Positions 6,257 to 9,909 of a stretch of DNA of 9,909 nt are shown here, piece by piece. Origin of the DNA: JALZHR01 sp036389695 (GTDB lineage Bacteria; Acidobacteriota; Blastocatellia; Pyrinomonadales; Pyrinomonadaceae); the NCBI GenBank assembly GCA_036389695.1, contig DASVWG010000098.1, forward strand, positions 1 through 9,909, given 5' to 3'. Numbering within the stretch: the first letter of the stretch is position 1; every line of letters starts with the position of its first letter. The position numbers and the translations under genes are program-made. The notes under the pieces are model-generated. The model searched no databases. It was not told the DNA's origin and saw only the letters and a list, made by a program, of their open reading frames with translations.

Positions 6257-7012
6257 TTAAATCGCCAGCCCGCCGTCCGGCTGTATGACCTGTCCGGTAA
6301 TATAACGCGCCGAATCGGAAAGCATAAAGCAGGCGATTTCAGCCACTTCCCGCACATTTCCGAGTCGTCCGAGCGGAATCATTTCGAGAATTTTCGCGCG
6401 GTGTTCTTCGTTCATTTCGCCCGACATATCGGTTTCGATTAAACCGAGCGCGAGCGCGTTGACCGTAATTTTCCGGCTCGCCACTTCTTTCGCCAACGCT
6501 TTCGTCAAGCCGATCATTCCCGCTTTCGAGGCGGAATAATTCGATTGTCCCTGCATCCCGACGACGCCGCTGATGGAAGAAATATTCAGAATCGAGCCGC
6601 CCGTTTCATTGCGCATCATCGGACGCAAAACGGCTTTCGAAAAATTCCACGCGCCTTTCAGATTCGTGTCGATAACGCTGTCCCAATCGTCCTCCTTCAT
6701 CCGCAAAATCAGCGTGTCGCGCGTGATTCCGGCGTTATTCACCAAAAAATCAATCGTCCCGAACTCAGTTTGCGCTTGTTTCACAAAACCCGCCGACGCT
6801 TCCGTATTCGCCACGTCACACTGCGCCGCAAAAGCCTTCACGCCTAAATTTTCGATTTCCGCCTTCAATTTCTCGGCTTCGTCCACGCTTCTCGCATAAT
6901 TAAAAGCGACATTCGCGCCGCGTTTTGCCAATTCCAGAGCAATCGCCCGCCCGATGCCGCGCGTCGCGCCCGTGACGATTGCCGATTTTCCGCTAAATTG
7001 TTTTTCGCTCAA
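6257..7012 (-). CDS. fabG: 3-oxoacyl-ACP reductase-like short-chain dehydrogenase
   Basis: This enzyme class reduces 3-oxoacyl-ACP to 3-hydroxyacyl-ACP with NADPH in fatty acid elongation. The 251-residue protein has the cofactor motif TGATRGIG (14-21), CDV (65-67), NNAG (92-95), N117, and the catalytic S146, Y159 and K163 (YSASK), plus the C-terminal GQVIQPDGG. The start chosen is TTG at 7012: GGAG (7022-7025) lies 9 nt upstream and the fold begins normally, while a longer frame to 7096 would overlap the upstream gene. It begins 22 nt after the DUF1963 stop, so the two are probably co-transcribed. One oddity is that the usual PG after the catalytic Lys helix (NAVAPGFIETDM in typical FabG) reads NALALGLIETDM here (185-196), with Leu for Pro. 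There are no other fab genes nearby, so a specialised 3-oxoacyl or acetoacetyl-CoA reductase is also possible. Confidence 0.88.
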   Translation of the reverse strand: MSEKQFSGKSAIVTGATRGIGRAIALELAKRGANVAFNYARSVDEAEKLKAEIENLGVKAFAAQCDVANTEASAGFVKQAQTEFGTIDFLVNNAGITRDTLILRMKEDDWDSVIDTNLKGAWNFSKAVLRPMMRNETGGSILNISSISGVVGMQGQSNYSASKAGMIGLTKALAKEVASRKITVNALALGLIETDMSGEMNEEHRAKILEMIPLGRLGNVREVAEIACFMLSDSARYITGQVIQPDGGLAI

Positions 7013-7034
7013 ATTCCGATTCTCCAAAATTAAA

Positions 7035-7712
7035 TTAATGGCATTGCCACAAAAATTTTCCTCGCGGCAACTGCGAAGGATTTTCCGTTTCCTCAATAAA
7101 AATATAACCTATGCCCATGTCGCTGAAATTAAATCCGGTTTCGGAATCCAGTTGCCCGACAAATTTCCAGCGTCCTTCGGGAGCTTCAGGAAACTGAAGC
7201 CACGACGGAACGCCGCCGAGCCTTGTTGCTTCAACGATTTTTTCAAAAAATTCTACAGGGTTTTCGTCGTTTATTTCCTCATAACCGTCCATATCGAGAA
7301 AGAGTTTACTGTCTTCTTCTGGAATCCCGTCATCGTGCTGCTGCCAGCCGGTAATCAGATATTCTTTTTCCAATACAAGGTTTCCGTCCGGCGGATTTTC
7401 CGTTTTGTGAGTCAAGCCTTCAGGCTCGGCTACAAAACAGGCGTTCGCTCCCGAATCAGCTTCCCAGGTAGTGCAGCCTCCGTCGTAATTGCACTGAAAA
7501 ACAAATAAAACCCGATTTTCTTTGCCTAAATTTAATCTCTCGGCGTGATGCGGAAATTGCGCTAAAAGCCCCATCAGTGCGCCGCATTCCCGACATTTCG
7601 GATACATTTCCGGCGGCAAACCGAAAGGCAGACCGCCGAGTTTCTCCCGCCGCGGCGCGCTTTCCGTTTCTGATTCTCCGGCAGGCGTCAGATTAGGAAT
7701 AAAATATTTCAT
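7035..7712 (-). CDS. DUF1963 / YwqG-like protein with a four-cysteine set
   Basis: This is a soluble 225-residue protein without signal or membrane segments. It follows the YwqG (DUF1963) pattern: KLGGLPFGLP near the N-terminus (25-33), a middle strand pair WKFVGQLDS (182-190), then DMGIGYIFI (198-206) and a C-terminal GKFLWQCH. Unlike the simplest members it carries PKCRECG (C40, C43) with C74 and C80 in QCNYDGGC, a spacing that could bind zinc. That is inference. The biochemical function of the family is unknown to me. ATG at 7712 is preferred; a TTG six bases upstream directly abuts the stop of the Mpo1-like gene, so termination and restart are nearly continuous. The fabG gene follows after 22 nt. 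The three genes look like one operon. Confidence 0.75.
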   Translation of the reverse strand: MKYFIPNLTPAGESETESAPRREKLGGLPFGLPPEMYPKCRECGALMGLLAQFPHHAERLNLGKENRVLFVFQCNYDGGCTTWEADSGANACFVAEPEGLTHKTENPPDGNLVLEKEYLITGWQQHDDGIPEEDSKLFLDMDGYEEINDENPVEFFEKIVEATRLGGVPSWLQFPEAPEGRWKFVGQLDSETGFNFSDMGIGYIFIEETENPSQLPRGKFLWQCH

Positions 7713-7718
7713 AACCAA

Positions 7719-8024
7719 TCAAGCCTTGCCGCGCAGCTTCGCGAACCACCAGCGCAGCCCGACCATCAGAAAGCGCGGGTCTTTGAAAAACTCGGGCGGC
7801 TTGCGCTCGAAAGCGTGACCGACAAACTGCAAAATCCAGCCGACGACGAACAGCGCGAGCGGAATTTTCCAAAAGCCCGCGATGAAAAAACCCGGTATGA
7901 CCAGCAAAATCGAAAGCGCAATCATCGGAATGCCGATTTTATGCGTCCACTGATTGACTTTATTCTGATGCCCTTGCGAATACTCCGCAATCCATTCGTC
8001 CCAACTTCTTCCGCCAAGCGCCAT
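7719..8024 (-). CDS. Mpo1-like (DUF962) small membrane protein
   Basis: The 101-residue protein fits the DUF962 family, which includes yeast Mpo1, an Fe(II)-dependent dioxygenase of 2-hydroxy fatty acid alpha-oxidation. The N-terminal WIAEYSQGHQNKVNQWTHKIGIP (11-33) holds conserved H19 and H28. Two hydrophobic segments follow (about 34-50 and 52-69), then GHAFERKPPEFFKDPRFL (69-86) with H70. The histidines are candidate iron ligands, by analogy with Mpo1; enzymatic activity of this bacterial member is not shown. The ATG has a good Shine-Dalgarno sequence, GAGGTG (8032-8037), 7 nt upstream. It heads a tight unit with the DUF1963 gene and fabG. galU lies 101 nt upstream on the same strand, with dyad-rich sequence between. 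Confidence 0.85.
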   Translation of the reverse strand: MALGGRSWDEWIAEYSQGHQNKVNQWTHKIGIPMIALSILLVIPGFFIAGFWKIPLALFVVGWILQFVGHAFERKPPEFFKDPRFLMVGLRWWFAKLRGKA

Positions 8025-8037
8025 AAATTTTCACCTC

Positions 8038-8114
8038 GCAAAAATTTTGCTGCAAAAGACAGCAGACGCGAAAGCTTTTGCCTTTGCCGTCAAGTTTTCC
8101 GCATCTGTCTGCGG
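8038..8114. repeat. Cluster of short dyads between galU and the Mpo1-like gene
   Basis: Three inverted repeats lie close together: GCAAAAATTTTGC (8038-8050), GCAAAAG (8052-8058) with CTTTTGC (8075-8081), and CCGCA/TGCGG (8099-8103 with 8110-8114, 6-nt loop). The last could be a weak terminator stem for galU on the minus strand, but it is followed by GAAAAC rather than a T-tract. Function unassigned. Confidence 0.45.
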
Positions 8115-8125
8115 TAAGAATTTTA

Positions 8126-9001
8126 CTACAAATTCAGAGATTTCAGATATTTTTTAAAATCCGCCGCGAGGTCTTCGTGTTTTAAGGCAAATTCGACCGT
8201 CGCAATCAGAAATCCGAGCTTGTCGCCCGCATCGTGGCGCGTGCCTTCGAGGCGCACGGCGTAAAACGGCGAACCGGCTTCGAGCAATTCGCGCATCGCG
8301 TCGGCGACCTGAATTTCGCCGCCCGCGCCCGGCTTGGTATGTTCGAGCGCGTCGAAAAGCTCGGGCGTGAAAATGTACCGACCGATGACCGCCATATCCG
8401 ACGGCGCGTCTTCAAACTTCGGTTTTTCGATAACCTCGCGGATTTTGAAAACGCCCGGCTCGACTTCTTCCTGCGCGTCAATCACGCCGAAGCGCGAGAT
8501 GGCTTCGCCCGCGACCTGCATCGTCGCGATGACGGGCGCGTTGTATTTTTCGTAAACGTCAATCAACTGCTGCAAAGCCGGTTTTTCCGCATCGACGACG
8601 TCATCGGCGAGCAGAACGGCGAACGGCTCGCCGCCGGCAAAATCTTTCGCCTGGTAAATCGCGTGTCCCAAACCTAAAGCCTGTTTCTGGCGCGTGTAGG
8701 AAATTTTGGCGAGCTCGGAGACGCCGCGCACGAGCTCGAACATTTCGGTTTTTCCGCGTTCTTTTAAAACCTGTTCCAGCTCGAACGAAACGTCGAAATG
8801 GTCTTCAATCGCAGCTTTGTCGCGACTCGTGATAATCAGAATCGATTCGATGCCGCAGGCGACCGCTTCTTCGACCGAATATTGAATCAGAGGTTTATCC
8901 ACGAGCGGCAGCATCTCTTTCGGCGACGCTTTGGTGGCGGGCAAAAAACGAGTTCCTAAACCGGCTGCGGGAAAGACCGCTTTACGTACTTTTTGTGTCA
9001 T
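8126..9001 (-). CDS. galU: UTP-glucose-1-phosphate uridylyltransferase
   Basis: GalU makes UDP-glucose from UTP and glucose-1-phosphate in the cytoplasm, feeding cell-envelope and exopolysaccharide synthesis. The 291-residue protein is full length. It shows the nucleotide-binding start FPAAGLGTRFLPATKASPKE (10-29) and MLPLVDKPLIQY (30-41), the metal-binding LADD (131-134), VIEKP (190-194), the GRYIFTPELF segment (207-216), GGEIQVADAM (227-236) and DAGDKLGFL (257-265), as in bacterial GalU. ATG 9001 is the natural start, although no Shine-Dalgarno sequence is visible in the AT-rich leader. A large inverted-repeat element (9018-9160) begins 17 nt upstream, so the promoter is likely inside or beyond that element. 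It is the first gene of the long minus-strand run and may have its own transcript. Confidence 0.96.
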   Translation of the reverse strand: MTQKVRKAVFPAAGLGTRFLPATKASPKEMLPLVDKPLIQYSVEEAVACGIESILIITSRDKAAIEDHFDVSFELEQVLKERGKTEMFELVRGVSELAKISYTRQKQALGLGHAIYQAKDFAGGEPFAVLLADDVVDAEKPALQQLIDVYEKYNAPVIATMQVAGEAISRFGVIDAQEEVEPGVFKIREVIEKPKFEDAPSDMAVIGRYIFTPELFDALEHTKPGAGGEIQVADAMRELLEAGSPFYAVRLEGTRHDAGDKLGFLIATVEFALKHEDLAADFKKYLKSLNL

Positions 9002-9017
9002 AATGTTTTTGTTTTAC

Positions 9018-9160
9018 AGGCAGAAACGCGACAGTTATGGAGCGTGTTCTGTGAATTACGAAGACGAATTATTAATTGAAGATATTTAATATCGTCCCTT
9101 CGTCATTGTGTAATTCGTAATTGATAAAAAACACGCTCCATAACTGTCGCGTTTCTGCCT
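9018..9160. repeat. Dispersed inverted-repeat element, copy B (long core)
   Basis: Perfect 30-bp terminal inverted repeats (9018-9047 and 9131-9160) begin AGGCAGAAACGCGACAG and end in GGAGCGTGT. The same arms occur at 5021-5112 with a different core. The 83-nt core here is AT-rich and has its own dyads: GATATT-T-AATATC (9081-9093), and TTACGAAGACGAA facing TTCGTCATTGTGTAA. The element occupies most of the divergent galU/YdeI-like spacer, so it must carry or adjoin both promoters. It has no ORF and no clear target-site duplication. It resembles a MITE-type or REP-like mobile palindrome, which is inference. Confidence 0.88.
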
Positions 9161-9199
9161 TTGAATTTAATTTTGACATATTCGGCGAGGTGCGAACAA

Positions 9200-9652
9200 A
9201 TGAGCGAAAAACAAACTTTTAAAGTTTTACTGGAAAAGGACGAAAATATCGACGCGACGCGCATCACGATTCCGTTTGACGTGGAAAAAACTTTCGGCGC
9301 GAAACGAGTTCCGGTCAAAGTCTGCATCAACGGCGCGGATTATCGCAGCACGATTTTCCGGATGGGCGGGCAATATCTGCTCGCCATCCCGAAAAGATTT
9401 CGTAATGCGGCGGGCGTGAAAGGCGGCGAGATGATTACGGTCGAACTGGAGCGCGACGAAGAATTGCGGGTTATCATTCCGCCCGAAGATTTTGCCGCCG
9501 CGCTGGAAGCCAACAGCCGCGCCAAACGCGCCTGGGAAAAGCTGAGCTACACGCATCAGCGCGAATATGTCATGGCGATTGAAGACGCTAAAAAAGAAGA
9601 AACGCGAGCCAGAAGAATCGCCAAAACAATCGAAAAAATCGCGCCCGAATAA
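9200..9652 (+). CDS. DUF1905 and YdeI/OmdA-type domain protein
   Basis: The protein has 150 residues and no signal peptide. The N-terminal half (about 5-92) matches the DUF1905 beta-barrel pattern: FKVLLEK, ITIPFDVEKTFG (22-33), VPVKVCING, LLAIPKRFRNAAGVKGGEMITVELE. The C-terminal part (about 94-148) matches the YdeI/OmpD-associated (bacteriocin-protection) helical domain: PEDFAAALEANSRAKRAWEKL, then the SYTHQREYVMAIEDAKKEETRARRI region with the conserved AK..ETR.RRI signature. The two-domain form is common, but its molecular role is not established as far as I know. ATG 9200 is chosen over TTG 9161 because GAGG (9187-9190) lies 9 nt before it and homologous sequence starts only after it. It begins 39 nt after the end of inverted-repeat copy B. 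Confidence 0.88.
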   Translation: MSEKQTFKVLLEKDENIDATRITIPFDVEKTFGAKRVPVKVCINGADYRSTIFRMGGQYLLAIPKRFRNAAGVKGGEMITVELERDEELRVIIPPEDFAAALEANSRAKRAWEKLSYTHQREYVMAIEDAKKEETRARRIAKTIEKIAPE

Positions 9653-9703
9653 AATTTCGGACTTTTGCGCGGCGATGCGTTTCCAACATAGACGGAGTTC
9701 TCA

Positions 9704-9909
9704 ATGAAGAAAATATTTTTCCTGACAATTTTTTTAACGATTCTTTTCGTAAACGCTTTCGTCATTCGGGCGCAGATTATGCCCTGCACTTTGTCAAAAG
9801 CGACGACGCTGCCGCTCGCGGGCGAATACGGAAGCTTCGGGCAATTTGCCGTGACGCGGCTCACGATTCCGAATCCCGACCCGAACGCGCCCGCGCCGAT
9901 TTCGGTTTT
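9704..9909 (+). CDS. N-terminus of a secreted protein (3' partial)
   Basis: The frame starts with ATG at 9704, preceded by GGAG (9694-9697) 6 nt upstream, and stays open to the window end (68 codons). A clear signal peptide, MKKIFFLTIFLTILFVNAFVI, ends near IRA-Q (residue 23), so the product should be exported. The mature start (TLSKATTLPLAGEYGSFGQF, then VTRLTIPNPDPNAPAPISVF) has the look of a secreted alpha/beta-hydrolase or carbohydrate-active protein N-terminus, but this is too little to assign a family. It lies 51 nt after the YdeI-like gene on the same strand and has its own ribosome binding site, so co-transcription is possible. Confidence 0.75.
   Translation, partial: MKKIFFLTIFLTILFVNAFVIRAQIMPCTLSKATTLPLAGEYGSFGQFAVTRLTIPNPDPNAPAPISV

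Noticed and set aside
7013..7096. Longer N-terminus for FabG (ATG at 7096)
   Set aside because: It would overlap the DUF1963 gene by 62 nt, adds 28 residues not found in FabG, and ignores the GGAG-preceded TTG at 7012.
9018..9160. Intrinsic terminator or integron attC site
   Set aside because: The element lies upstream of both divergent genes, not at a 3' end. It lacks a T-tract and the conserved attC core sites, and no integrase is seen.
9173..9178. TTGACA as a -35 box for the YdeI-like gene
   Set aside because: A matching -10 would fall at or after the start codon at 9200, so it could not serve that gene as an ordinary leader promoter.

Overview
The window is a bacterial chromosomal segment with compact coding and about 50% GC coding sequence rich in CG/GC dinucleotides. 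AT-rich, highly repetitive spacers separate the genes. The gene mix fits a Gram-negative-type environmental bacterium. It includes a periplasmic M48 protease with a signal peptide, a PiT phosphate transporter with its DUF47 partner, a rhomboid protease, a TrmB of the form seen in cyanobacteria, GalU, and YdeI-like and YwqG-like proteins. The spacer repeats (ATTTTAG heptamers, TTAGCC[A/G]CGAA modules, AATCGAAAATCG runs) remind me of Acidobacteriota, class Blastocatellia. That assignment is a guess from memory, not a demonstrated result.

Layout. At 1-634 lie the end of a membrane protein gene and a small one-helix membrane protein gene, both on +. Between them is a 37-bp-stem inverted array of octamers. 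At 702-2485 on the minus strand is a phosphate uptake unit, DUF47/PhoU-like then PiT, preceded by a good promoter and a possible Pho-box-like direct repeat. At 2742-4154 on + is a secreted M48 metalloprotease. It runs convergently into trmB across a nested palindromic repeat region (4166-4340). From 9001 down to 4337 all genes are on the minus strand: galU, an Mpo1-like (DUF962) membrane protein, a DUF1963/YwqG-like protein, fabG, a small membrane protein, a rhomboid protease and trmB. The Mpo1-like, DUF1963 and fabG genes are tightly packed and look like one operon. At 9200-9909 on + are a DUF1905/YdeI-like protein and the start of a secreted protein cut by the window edge.

The genes are mostly ordinary housekeeping or envelope functions, and I see no defence system, prophage, transposase, CRISPR array or RNA gene. 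The unusual content is in the spacers. Four different repeat families occur in under 10 kb, three of them forming long inverted repeats. One family is present twice (5021-5112 and 9018-9160), with nearly identical terminal arms but unrelated cores. Several repeats touch or contain stop codons or sit where a ribosome binding site would be expected. No gene-free stretch exceeds 300 bases; the longest is 2486-2741, which holds divergent promoters.
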